In this document: positions 1 to 5,682 of the stretch, piece after piece
Position numbering within the stretch: the first letter of the stretch is position 1
How the letters are laid out: each line of letters opens with the position of its first letter
NCBI GenBank assembly: GCA_031283115.1
Contig: JAITCK010000031.1
Coordinates: 1 to 9,527 of the forward strand
Reading direction: 5' to 3'
DNA length: 9,527 nt
Source of the DNA: Cellulomonadaceae bacterium
GTDB lineage: Bacteria > Actinomycetota > Actinomycetes > Actinomycetales > Cellulomonadaceae
Notes under the pieces: generated by a model
Seen by the model: only the letters and a program-made list of their open reading frames with translations
Database searches by the model: none
What the model was told of the DNA's origin: nothing
Made by a program: the position numbers and the translations under genes

Positions 1-94
1 CGGCGATGGCCTGCGGCTGGTCTCCCGACGGCACAAACTCGCTAATCACCTCAAAAGGAGCCACAGTCCGCTGAAGGTCAGTCACAGGCCGCAT
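1..94 (-). CDS. uvrB: UvrB, excinuclease ABC subunit B (N-terminal 31 residues only)
   Basis: UvrB is the DNA-damage-verifying helicase subunit of UvrABC nucleotide excision repair. Only the first 31 codons are in the window; the gene runs off the left edge. The visible peptide begins MRPVTDLQR and contains VAPFEV followed by [10 protein letters not shown]. The SGDQP-x-AI block is the conserved adenine-contacting motif at the start of UvrB proteins, ahead of the Walker A motif, which lies outside the window. The ATG at 92-94 is preceded by AGTAGGGTTAGGGTC, giving an SD (AGTAGGG) about 8 nt upstream. The gene starts 30 nt after the stop of the upstream esterase gene on the same strand, with no visible terminator between, so read-through is possible. 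The functional link to the esterase cassette is doubtful. Confidence 0.85.
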   Translation of the reverse strand, partial: MRPVTDLQRTVAPFEVISEFVPSGDQPQAIA

Positions 95-124
95 GACCCT
101 AACCCTACTGTGTGTCCGCGCAGA

Positions 125-1009
125 CTACAGCGGTTCAATCTCCAGAACCTGCGGAAGGAAATAGCTGATCTGCTTGTGCCACCAGGGCCAGTCGTGGGTC
201 ACGTCATCCCCCCAGATGTCAACCCAGGCGGCAATCCCCTGCTCCTCCATCAACTGGCCGAGCGCAATAGTGTCGTCCCGCATATCTGGTTCGGCGCCAC
301 CAGCACAAAACACCAGGCGGGCGGCGGCATAGGCCTCCAGGCGGGCGCTATCGACAGGCTGAGTCAAGTAGTCTAGCGGCGAATTTGCCAGCACGTCGGG
401 CCGCATGTGGTTGACAAAATCGAGGAAGGGCGCGGGCGAATACACGCCTGACAGGGCGATAAGCCCGTCCACCTGCCGGGGCCAGCGGAAAAAGAGGTTG
501 GCCGCGTGATAGGCCCCCATGGATGCGCCCGTGAGCAGCACCTTCTGCTCTCGCTCGGCCACCACAGTAGGCACAAACTCGTTGACGATATGTGACAGCC
601 AGCGCTCATACATGCGCATCGCCTTGCGCCGCTTGCCGTCGGGCCGAAAAAAGGTCTCGTCGTCGATGCAGTCCAGCGCGTACAACTGGATGATCCCAGC
701 GTTGATGTAGTCGCCGAGCGTGTCGACCATGCCGAAGTCTTCCCACAGGTTTTCGTGGGCCTGTGAGGTGGGGAAGGCGATGACCGGCTTGCCTCGGTCG
801 CCGTACACTCGGTAGGTCATGTCGCGTTTGAGCACGCGGGATCGGAAGGTGCGCACCTGGCGGTGGTCAATCTCGCGGCGAGTCACCCCACGCATGATGC
901 CTTCACTCGTGGGCAAACCTGTCTCAGGGTCGCGCCACTCTTCGGGGATGTCGGGCGCAGCGAACCCACCGTCGACATCGGGGCTGATGTCGGGAATCTC
1001 TTGGGTCAT
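125..1009 (-). CDS. Putative alpha/beta-hydrolase esterase, second paralogue of the cassette
   Basis: Predicted 294-residue cytosolic serine hydrolase of the putative-esterase (esterase D-like) group; substrate unknown. The nucleophile elbow is GASMG at residues 161-165 (Ser163). The probable catalytic His is H272 in THDW near the C-terminus. An acidic residue in the GGAEPDMRDD stretch (238-246) is the likely third triad member. RDMTYRVYGDRGKPVIAFPT (62-81) matches the N-terminal core of the esterase at 2277-3032, and the two are clearly paralogues. No signal peptide or membrane segment is seen. It starts 9 nt after the ATP-grasp stop, so the genes are probably co-translated. About 45 N-terminal residues (acidic, Pro-rich) are extra relative to the paralogue. 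An ATG at 893-895, preceded by GAAGG, is an alternative start that would remove 38 of them. Confidence 0.8.
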   Translation of the reverse strand: MTQEIPDISPDVDGGFAAPDIPEEWRDPETGLPTSEGIMRGVTRREIDHRQVRTFRSRVLKRDMTYRVYGDRGKPVIAFPTSQAHENLWEDFGMVDTLGDYINAGIIQLYALDCIDDETFFRPDGKRRKAMRMYERWLSHIVNEFVPTVVAEREQKVLLTGASMGAYHAANLFFRWPRQVDGLIALSGVYSPAPFLDFVNHMRPDVLANSPLDYLTQPVDSARLEAYAAARLVFCAGGAEPDMRDDTIALGQLMEEQGIAAWVDIWGDDVTHDWPWWHKQISYFLPQVLEIEPL

Positions 1010-1018
1010 GGTCAGCGA

Positions 1019-2203
1019 TCAGGCCCGCTGCTGGACATAGGCGATCATCTCGCGGGCTTCCTCCATGGACTGCGCCCGCACCAGGAAAGCCTCGTCCCCC
1101 ATGGCGGGGGCGAAGACGGCCTCAATGTGACGGTATTTGACCAGGCGGTCGCCGATGAAGCCGAAACATTCTTCGCGGCTGTGCGCATAATGGTTGAAGT
1201 TTTTGCGGCTGGCATAGGCCGAATAGTTCAGGTCAGGGCCGGATTGAGGCTGCGGCTGGCCGCTGATCATTGCCGTCCAGCGACCGTAAACGTCGGTGGA
1301 GTTGGCGACATTGGCGGCGTCCGTCATCCAGGCACCCGGGGGGCGCATGTTGATTTCCAGGCCAACCAACCCTTTGCCGTCCCGACGGTCGAAAATTTCG
1401 ATGTGGAAGTAACGTTCGCGCAGGTCGTAGGCCTTGACGATGGCTTCGCCTGCCTCACGCACGTTAGCGGGCACCTCAGGCAGGGTGATGTAGTAGGCGT
1501 TGTCGCCGCTGTTGACGACCTCCATGACAGACTGGTCGTACAGGGTGGAGGAGGCGAAAATAATCTGGCCGTCAGCGTCAACCATGCCGTCGAAGGTGAA
1601 GATGCGGGCATCCATGAACTGCTCGACAACAACGGGCGCGGCCGGGTCGGGTCGGCTGTCAAAGATGTGCCGCAGGTGGTCGTCGTTGTCGACCCGGTAG
1701 GTGGACGATGCGCCCGCACCCGTGTCGGGTTTGACGATAACGGGGTAACCGTGGGTGCCGGTGAAGGCCAGCGCGTCGTCGATGGTGGTGACCACGGTGC
1801 CTTGGATGGTGGCAACGCCAGCCTTGTCGAAGACGGCCTTCATCTTCGACTTGCGGGTGACCTGCTCGATGAAGTCTGGGCGGGGGCCGACAATGTCGAA
1901 CCGGTCACGGATGCGGGCTTCCAGGCCCAGCCAGTGCTCGTTGAGGGATTCGAAGCGGTCAACGCTGCCGTATTTGTCGCGGAAGAATTGGACAGCCTGG
2001 GCGACCTCGTCTTCATTGTCGAGGGTGTTGATCTTGTAGTACTCGGTCAGCACCGCGACCAGGTCGCTGGGCAGGGACTCGTAGGGCTGGTCGCTGACGC
2101 ACAGCAGGTTGACCTCCGGGTCACGTCCCAGCGCGATAGCGAAGGCCGTCACCCAGTCGGGCAGTTGCGGAGAAAAAAAGACGACGTTACGGGCGGGAGA
2201 CAT
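1019..2203 (-). CDS. ATP-grasp family carboxylate-amine ligase
   Basis: ATP-grasp enzymes activate a carboxylate as an acyl-phosphate and join it to an amine or other nucleophile; the substrates here are unknown. Numbered from the chosen start (394 aa), residues 1-115 are a Rossmann-like N-domain. GYPVIVKPDTGAGASS (152-167) carries the ATP-binding Lys158 and a glycine-rich loop. VVVEQFM (191-197) is the hinge that contacts adenine. FHIEIF (266-271) and LEINMRPPG (282-290) give the metal-binding acidic residues E269 and E283 and Asn285. The start at 2201-2203 is preferred because GGAG lies 5 nt upstream. An in-frame ATG at 2219-2221 would add six residues but has no SD. The gene sits between two paralogous esterase genes, 73 nt after one stop and 9 nt before the other start, which implies one pathway. 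It is not close enough to purine or D-Ala ligases for me to name it. Confidence 0.82.
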   Translation of the reverse strand: MSPARNVVFFSPQLPDWVTAFAIALGRDPEVNLLCVSDQPYESLPSDLVAVLTEYYKINTLDNEDEVAQAVQFFRDKYGSVDRFESLNEHWLGLEARIRDRFDIVGPRPDFIEQVTRKSKMKAVFDKAGVATIQGTVVTTIDDALAFTGTHGYPVIVKPDTGAGASSTYRVDNDDHLRHIFDSRPDPAAPVVVEQFMDARIFTFDGMVDADGQIIFASSTLYDQSVMEVVNSGDNAYYITLPEVPANVREAGEAIVKAYDLRERYFHIEIFDRRDGKGLVGLEINMRPPGAWMTDAANVANSTDVYGRWTAMISGQPQPQSGPDLNYSAYASRKNFNHYAHSREECFGFIGDRLVKYRHIEAVFAPAMGDEAFLVRAQSMEEAREMIAYVQQRA

Positions 2204-2276
2204 GGCTGCTCCAAATTTCATGGTGGTGGCGAGTAGGGGCGGTGCGGTCAGAGATGATGATAGTGACAGCGCGGCG

Positions 2277-3032
2277 TCACGACCACAGCAGTTTGCTGAG
2301 GAAGTAGGGGAACTGTGCGCGCCACAGCGGCCAGTCGTGGTGCTGGTCGTGACCCCATAAGTCTTCCCAGACCGGAATGTCGCGGCGGCGCAGCAGGTCA
2401 CCGAGGAGTTTCGTCTCGGTGAGCATGGGTTCTTCCCAGTCCCCTTGACCGCAGGCTAGGACGATCTTGCAGCGCTGGTAGGCCAGCCAACGGTCGTCAA
2501 CAAAGGTGCCCTGCAGGTAGTTGAGGGGCGAATAAGCGGCGACCTCGTCGGGCTTGTAGTTGCCGAACAGGCTGTCCGTCGAATAGGCGCCGGACATGGC
2601 GACCAGCGAGTCGAGCTGCCAGGGCTGGTGGAAGAAGAAGTTGGCGGCGTGGAAGGCGCCCATCGACGCACCGGTGACCATCGCCTTGTGTTCGAATCCG
2701 TCGTTGGCCCAGCGGCTCCAGTTGAGCACGTTGGGCAGCAGTTCGTCGCGGATGTATCCCATGTAGGCGTCGTAGCGACGGATCCGGCCCATCATGTCCC
2801 AGGAGTCGGATTTGGTGGTTTCGGCGTCGAGGCCGTCGACCGTCCAGACTTGAATGTCGCCGTTGTTGATGAACCATTCCACCGAGCCGATCATGCCTAG
2901 GTCTTCCCACTGCCAAAAGCGCCCAAAGGACGTGGGGAAGGCGAGCACGGGCTTGCCACGGTGGCCGTACACCTTGTATTCCATGTCCCGGCCGAGATGG
3001 TTGCTGTATTCCTTGCGATATTCAATCTGCAC
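2277..3032 (-). CDS. Putative alpha/beta-hydrolase esterase, first gene of the cassette
   Basis: Predicted 251-residue cytosolic serine hydrolase, paralogous to the product of 125-1009. GASMG at residues 121-125 places the nucleophile at Ser123. HHDWPLW (231-237) supplies the probable catalytic His232. The acid residue is probably in GQGDWEEP (195-202). The early core RDMEYKVYGHRGKPVLAFPT (15-34) and the GAFHAANFFF region after the nucleophile match the paralogue closely. There is no signal peptide. The start is a GTG at 3030-3032 with no SD. Starting there keeps the block upstream of RDM that is shared with the paralogue, and a -10-like TAAAAT lies 8 nt upstream, consistent with a leaderless mRNA. 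This is the promoter-proximal gene of the esterase/ATP-grasp/esterase run. I cannot tell from sequence whether it cleaves esters, amides or thioesters. Confidence 0.82.
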   Translation of the reverse strand: MQIEYRKEYSNHLGRDMEYKVYGHRGKPVLAFPTSFGRFWQWEDLGMIGSVEWFINNGDIQVWTVDGLDAETTKSDSWDMMGRIRRYDAYMGYIRDELLPNVLNWSRWANDGFEHKAMVTGASMGAFHAANFFFHQPWQLDSLVAMSGAYSTDSLFGNYKPDEVAAYSPLNYLQGTFVDDRWLAYQRCKIVLACGQGDWEEPMLTETKLLGDLLRRRDIPVWEDLWGHDQHHDWPLWRAQFPYFLSKLLWS

Positions 3033-3069
3033 GGTGGGATATTTTAGCCGATGTGTCGGCTAGGCCAGA
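3032..3069 (-). promoter_or_regulatory. Candidate leaderless promoter with palindromic operator for the esterase operon
   Basis: Reading the minus strand, TAGCCGA-CACA-TCGGCTA (3062-3045) is a perfect 7+7 inverted repeat with a 4-nt centre. Its end merges into TAAAAT (3046-3041), one base from the TATAAT consensus. Eight bases follow before the GTG at 3032, so transcription would begin at or next to the start codon; no SD is present. The palindrome fills the spacer between the -10 and any -35, a common place for a repressor or MerR-type operator. No convincing -35 hexamer is seen at 16-18 nt (CTGGCC, TCTGGC or GTCTGG). The outer half of the palindrome includes the TAG stop of the CPBP remnant, so the element spans a rearrangement junction. 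Confidence 0.42.
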
Positions 3070-3107
3070 CCGAGGGCGCGGAGCCAAGAATCGGGGGCGA
3101 CCGCATA
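3061..3107. repeat. 47-bp direct repeat, left copy (partner 4790-4836)
   Basis: This segment equals 4790-4836 except for two substitutions (c/a near the start and g/a ten bases later). Both copies have the same orientation and lie about 1.7 kb apart, on either side of the AT-rich island. The repeat is the 3' coding end of the CPBP gene including part of its stop codon. Homology does not extend further left of 3061. Confidence 0.9.
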
Positions 3108-3112
3108 GAGAT

Positions 3113-3154
3113 CACCAGCGGCTCCACAAGGCTGGCGCCTCAACCGCGACAGTG
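3113..3154. repeat. 42-bp direct repeat, left copy (partner 5165-5206)
   Basis: This segment matches 5165-5206 with three substitutions. It lies only 5 nt from the 47-bp repeat, whereas the partner copies are separated by 328 nt inside the intact CPBP gene. Together the two repeats define the remnant gene at 3060-3158. Confidence 0.88.
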
Positions 3155-3180
3155 GCACCTATCAGGCCTCACCTTGAAAT

Positions 3181-3214
3181 CGAACTGTGAAATTGGAGCC
3201 TTTTACCCAGTTCG
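3181..3214 (-). terminator. Weak candidate terminator hairpin after the island gene pair
   Basis: CGAACTG (3181-3187) and CAGTTCG (3208-3214) form a perfect 7-bp inverted repeat with a 20-nt loop, starting 4 nt after the TAG of the membrane-protein gene. On the transcript the stem is followed only by ATTTCA rather than a real U-run, so intrinsic termination would be weak. It could equally be a chance stem. Confidence 0.3.
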
Positions 3215-3218
3215 CCCT

Positions 3219-3941
3219 CTATCCCTTCAACTTGTGGTGTAAGTATGTGCGAGCACATATGCCTCCAAACCCCAGAATGAATGCGGTAGCACATACAACC
3301 CACAACAGCCTTGCATTCGGTGTGTCAGATACGACTGGTTTCCCAACCCCTCCCACAAGCGCGCTCTGTTCAGACGACATATTATCTTTTTGCAAGACAA
3401 GCGAACTGTAATCGTTTACCGTAAGGTTGAGGGCAAGTTTCTCTGAATCACTGACGGTTCGGATAGAAGTGCTCGAGTTGTCAAGTATTGCACGGCCTTG
3501 CCCAGTCTGATCTGCCAGCAATCTTTCTCCAGACCTGCCAGCCATTCTCAGGATCTCATAACCCACTAAAACATCATTGTCATAATAAGCAAACTGCACG
3601 CCTTCTGATGTTTCTCCTTTCCATGCGGTCACCGTACCTACAGGAATATCATTGGCATCAAGTATCGCCGCAGTCCATTCATTTATTGGATAAATGTCAC
3701 CCTTTTCCGATATTTGCCAAACACGAACCGGAGCGCTGACGCGATGAGCGGAGATGGAGTTGATTAGTTCAGAATTATCTATTGAACGTTCATTTCCAGA
3801 ATTCACTTCGGAAATCGCAGATCGTTGGAACCATGAGATAACATCACCCTCAACAGGAACTTCATTCACTTCAGCAGGATATCCGGGCGCAGCAAAAGTT
3901 GTCACAGCAACTATGGTAGAAAGAATTGTCTGGATAATCAT
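3219..3941 (-). CDS. Unrecognised protein with N-terminal hydrophobic segment and C-terminal membrane anchor; partner of the cysteine protease
   Basis: I do not recognise this family. The product is 240 aa from the ATG at 3939-3941. Residues 1-18 are hydrophobic (MIIQTILSTIVAVTTFAA), followed by a possible signal-peptidase site near PGYPA-E. Residues 25-205 look soluble and extracytoplasmic. Residues 212-230 (starting LLWVVCATAF) form one membrane helix, followed by the basic tail RTYLHHKLKG, so a type I topology with the main domain outside is likely. The start codon overlaps the protease stop (ATGA), which indicates translational coupling. An in-frame ATG at 3978-3980 would add 13 residues with a Lys just before the hydrophobic stretch, giving a more typical charged n-region, but it has no SD. 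A role as inhibitor, membrane anchor or receptor for the protease is inference only. The gene is AT-rich compared with its neighbours. Confidence 0.72.
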   Translation of the reverse strand: MIIQTILSTIVAVTTFAAPGYPAEVNEVPVEGDVISWFQRSAISEVNSGNERSIDNSELINSISAHRVSAPVRVWQISEKGDIYPINEWTAAILDANDIPVGTVTAWKGETSEGVQFAYYDNDVLVGYEILRMAGRSGERLLADQTGQGRAILDNSSTSIRTVSDSEKLALNLTVNDYSSLVLQKDNMSSEQSALVGGVGKPVVSDTPNARLLWVVCATAFILGFGGICARTYLHHKLKG

Positions 3942-4495
3942 TTTTTCGCCAATCCTGTTCGTGAGTGAGTCCACTTCCATGTCGAGTTATTAACCAAATA
4001 AGAATATGTACCGCTGACCACCGTTCCGGTTCCAGGGTTATTCCAGGTGACACGATATTCACTTCCGACCAGGTTGTGCCCTTTGATAACAACCATATGT
4101 CCAGTCCCATTCAAATTTGGATAATAGCCATATCTAATCAGCATTGGCCTTCCAGCGTTTATTTCGCTTTGTATGATTCCTTCAGGAGTTACAGAAGACC
4201 ATACTGTCCCATTTTTTACACCATAAGCCTCCAATCCTCTTTGCACCTCTGTGGTGAAATTAGCTGGATTGTTTGGGCATGAACTTGGTGTTGCAAATCC
4301 CTTTTTTACAATATCGCACTGCGCAGGCTGTCGGTTGACAATATATTTTGTTACCATCTGAATAGAGGCCGCCCAACACCAGTTTGACATTGACTGCATA
4401 TAATTCGGCACACCTAAAGTTGCCGCCGAAGCCCCACTTACCACCGATATCAGAAATAGCAGGACGATTACTGCCGTTGACATCGACCGTTTCAT
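3938..4495 (-). CDS. Secreted papain-like cysteine protease (C39-like/C70-like)
   Basis: Predicted 185-aa secreted cysteine peptidase. MKRSMSTAVIVLLFLISVVS begins a classical signal peptide with a probable cut after ASA (residues 22-24). The mature protein opens with a papain-type nucleophile region, MQSMSNWCWAAS (33-44): oxyanion-hole Gln34 and nucleophile Cys40, the six-residue Q-to-C spacing of papain. GTGHMVVIKGH (130-140) gives the catalytic His133, and VTWNNPG (149-155) supplies the third residue (Asn152 or Asn153). Cys60 and Cys73 could form a disulfide. At about 160 mature residues this is the minimal size for such folds, with no extra binding or anchoring domain. The ATG at 4493-4495 is chosen for the charged n-region and TAGGAAAA just upstream; an upstream ATG at 4561 would spoil the signal peptide. 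The stop overlaps the next gene (ATGA). Base composition is far more AT-rich than the flanks, suggesting horizontal transfer. The substrate could be host or competitor proteins or peptides; nothing decides this. Confidence 0.82.
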   Translation of the reverse strand: MKRSMSTAVIVLLFLISVVSGASAATLGVPNYMQSMSNWCWAASIQMVTKYIVNRQPAQCDIVKKGFATPSSCPNNPANFTTEVQRGLEAYGVKNGTVWSSVTPEGIIQSEINAGRPMLIRYGYYPNLNGTGHMVVIKGHNLVGSEYRVTWNNPGTGTVVSGTYSYLVNNSTWKWTHSRTGLAKK

Positions 4496-4788
4496 TTTTC
4501 CTACTATTCTTTCTCTCGGGTGCCAAAGAAGCGCCTTTGCTCCATATCTACATAGCGGCAAGACTGTGCGTCACGAATCCATCACAGCCATGTGCATCCA
4601 CACAACTTCCACACCTCCTCTTCACATCAGTATGACATCGTGTGACCCTGCTCACAATCTCATGTCATCACAACACGCAAATTGCCATCAGTCTGCAACA
4701 CACCCGCTCTTCTCTACGTTTTTGCCGCACTTCCCTGATGAATCTCGTCATGTTCTCATGGCAAAAGTCGCCACAGTGCGGGGCCTGG
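4496..4788. other. Intergenic region between CPBP gene and protease gene
   Basis: 293 nt with no convincing gene on either strand. It has a run of CA/TG-rich sequence (about 4561-4680), a perfect CRP-type dyad at 4641-4656, and a looser dyad CCGCACT (4725-4731)/AGTGCGG (4775-4781) with a 43-nt loop and no T-run. No convincing -35/-10 pair for the protease gene was found; the AT-rich patch at 4543-4554 is the only weak -10 area. Confidence 0.6.
4641..4656. promoter_or_regulatory. Perfect CRP/GlxR-type binding site TGTGA-N6-TCACA
   Basis: TGTGACCCTGCTCACA has both consensus half-sites of the cAMP-receptor-protein family intact at the canonical 6-nt spacing; actinobacterial GlxR/Crp proteins share this consensus. 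ATGACAT (4632-4638) and ATGTCAT (4662-4668) form an outer inverted repeat whose centre is 1.5 nt from that of the inner dyad. The site lies 146-161 nt upstream of the cysteine-protease ATG, and no other gene start is nearby. Regulation of the protease pair by a cyclic-nucleotide-responsive factor is inferred. Confidence 0.55.
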
Positions 4789-5682
4789 TTAGGCAAGACC
4801 GAGAGCGCGGAGCCAAGAATCGGGGGCGACCGCATAACCGATAAAAGCGACCGTGTCGAGCAGGGTGTGGGCGATCACCAGGGGGATGACACGTTGGCGG
4901 CCCCAGCGGCTGCGGTAAAACCAGACGAAAAGGACACCCATGACGGCGTTGCCGATGAATGGGCCGATGCCCTGGTAGAGGTGGTAACTACCTCTGAGGA
5001 TGGCGGAGAAGGTGACGAAACGCCAGTCCATCGCTGTCAGGCCCGACGGCGTGCGGCGGCGGTTCCAGCCGAGGTTTCGGGTACGCGCAAAAAGGTAGGC
5101 GACGACGATAACTTCTTCGAGGGCGCCGTTTTGGAAGGCAGCAAGCACCAGCACAGGGATAGACCACCAGTGGCTCCCCAAGGCTGACGCCTCAACCGCG
5201 ACAGTGATGCCCAGCGCCCGCCCGGCAGTGAAAAACAGTAGCCCGGGAATCCCGACAGCGCAGGCCAAGGCAGCACCCCAGCCGATGTCCCACCCCCGCC
5301 AGGACAGGCCAATCGCCTGCCGTGCAGGCTGCGCGCCTCGCCGGACGGCCAGAAAGTAGGTGGCCAATAGCACCGGAACCAATCCGAAACCGATGGACAG
5401 CAACTGGTAAGCGAGGTCAAGCCCGGGACGCGGCGACAGCGACGGGTTGAGCGTGGCCGTCTGGTCGCCCAACGGCATCTTGGCGGTCAGCCGCACAATA
5501 AGAGCGACAACGGCATACACGCCCGACCGACCCAGCGACAAAGCAAGAAGGATGCCGATTTCCCAGACGGCCCGACGGCGGTCGGTGCCTGCCAGCGGCT
5601 CGTCCTCCACCAGCGGCTCAGTCTCGACTGCCGGGGGGACGGCGGTGTCGGGGTGGTCGGTGCCTGCCGGAATGTCGTTCAC
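4789..5682 (-). CDS. CPBP-family intramembrane glutamic endopeptidase (CAAX protease-like)
   Basis: 297-residue polytopic membrane protein. An acidic, Pro-rich cytosolic N-terminus (1-38) is followed by hydrophobic segments near 41-66, 93-113, 133-153, 173-199, 222-252 and 265-284. The three ABI/CPBP motifs are present: EE at 189-190 (ALEEVIVVAYLFAR), H234 in RGSYHLYQG, and H272...D276 in IAHTLLDTVAF. The EExxxR arginine is replaced by Val here, so this belongs to the EEvxVxxYL variant group rather than the classic Rce1 form. Family members cleave peptide bonds within the membrane or take part in bacteriocin self-immunity; the substrate here is unknown. The GTG start at 5680-5682 overlaps the aroB stop (GTGA), so it is translated with the aro genes although no shikimate role is known. 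Its 3' end and an internal segment recur in the remnant at 3060-3158. Confidence 0.85.
   Translation of the reverse strand: MNDIPAGTDHPDTAVPPAVETEPLVEDEPLAGTDRRRAVWEIGILLALSLGRSGVYAVVALIVRLTAKMPLGDQTATLNPSLSPRPGLDLAYQLLSIGFGLVPVLLATYFLAVRRGAQPARQAIGLSWRGWDIGWGAALACAVGIPGLLFFTAGRALGITVAVEASALGSHWWSIPVLVLAAFQNGALEEVIVVAYLFARTRNLGWNRRRTPSGLTAMDWRFVTFSAILRGSYHLYQGIGPFIGNAVMGVLFVWFYRSRWGRQRVIPLVIAHTLLDTVAFIGYAVAPDSWLRALGLA

Larger units (their letters stand above)
3060..3158 (-). pseudogene. Decayed fragment of a second CPBP protease gene (internal deletion, frameshift)
   Basis: Two pieces of the CPBP gene at 4789-5682 are fused here. Positions 3061-3107 match 4790-4836 at 45 of 47 bases and encode the same C-terminal peptide YAVAPDSWLRALGLA plus a stop (TAG here, TAA in the intact gene). 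Positions 3113-3154 match 5165-5206 at 39 of 42 bases and encode ATVAVEAPALWSRW, against ITVAVEASALGSHW in the intact gene. About 323 nt of the intact gene are missing between the pieces. That length is not a multiple of three, and the upstream piece hits TGA at the junction, so no functional product can result. ATA occurs at both edges of the missing block, consistent with a short-homology deletion. Homology stops near 3155-3158, where AT-rich island sequence begins. Confidence 0.85.
3159..4788. other. AT-rich island between intact CPBP gene and its remnant
   Basis: Sampled lines at 3781-3840 and 4261-4320 each contain 24 G/C of 60 (40%), against 39 of 60 at 6061-6120 in the aro block. Codons ending in A/T, including AAA, ATT and TTA, are frequent in the two genes here and rare in their neighbours. 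CPBP sequence flanks the island on both sides. No integrase, transposase, tRNA or terminal inverted repeat is visible inside it. The composition suggests acquisition from a lower-GC source; the mechanism is not visible. Confidence 0.7.

Noticed and set aside
863..2236. Long open frame of 457 codons on the plus strand
   Set aside because: It is antisense to the ATP-grasp gene, is full of Val/Gly/Asp low-complexity runs typical of GC-rich antisense frames, and shows no domain. The minus-strand frame has clear motifs.
4543..4602. Promoter for the protease gene using TATGTA or TAGATA as -10 and TTCGTG as -35
   Set aside because: The spacing of TTCGTG to TATGTA is 17 nt, but neither hexamer matches the consensus well; too weak to list as a feature.
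4725..4781. CCGCACT/AGTGCGG inverted repeat as a terminator for the CPBP gene
   Set aside because: The loop is 43 nt and no T-run follows on the transcribed strand.
3061..4836. 47-bp direct repeat read as attL/attR of a site-specifically integrated element
   Set aside because: No integrase or excisionase is inside, the repeat sits beside a second non-contiguous CPBP segment, and the island carries only two genes. A gene remnant explains both repeats better.
4642..5187. Plus-strand open frame spanning the intergenic region and the CPBP 3' end
   Set aside because: It is mostly antisense to the CPBP coding sequence, has no SD and no recognisable motif.
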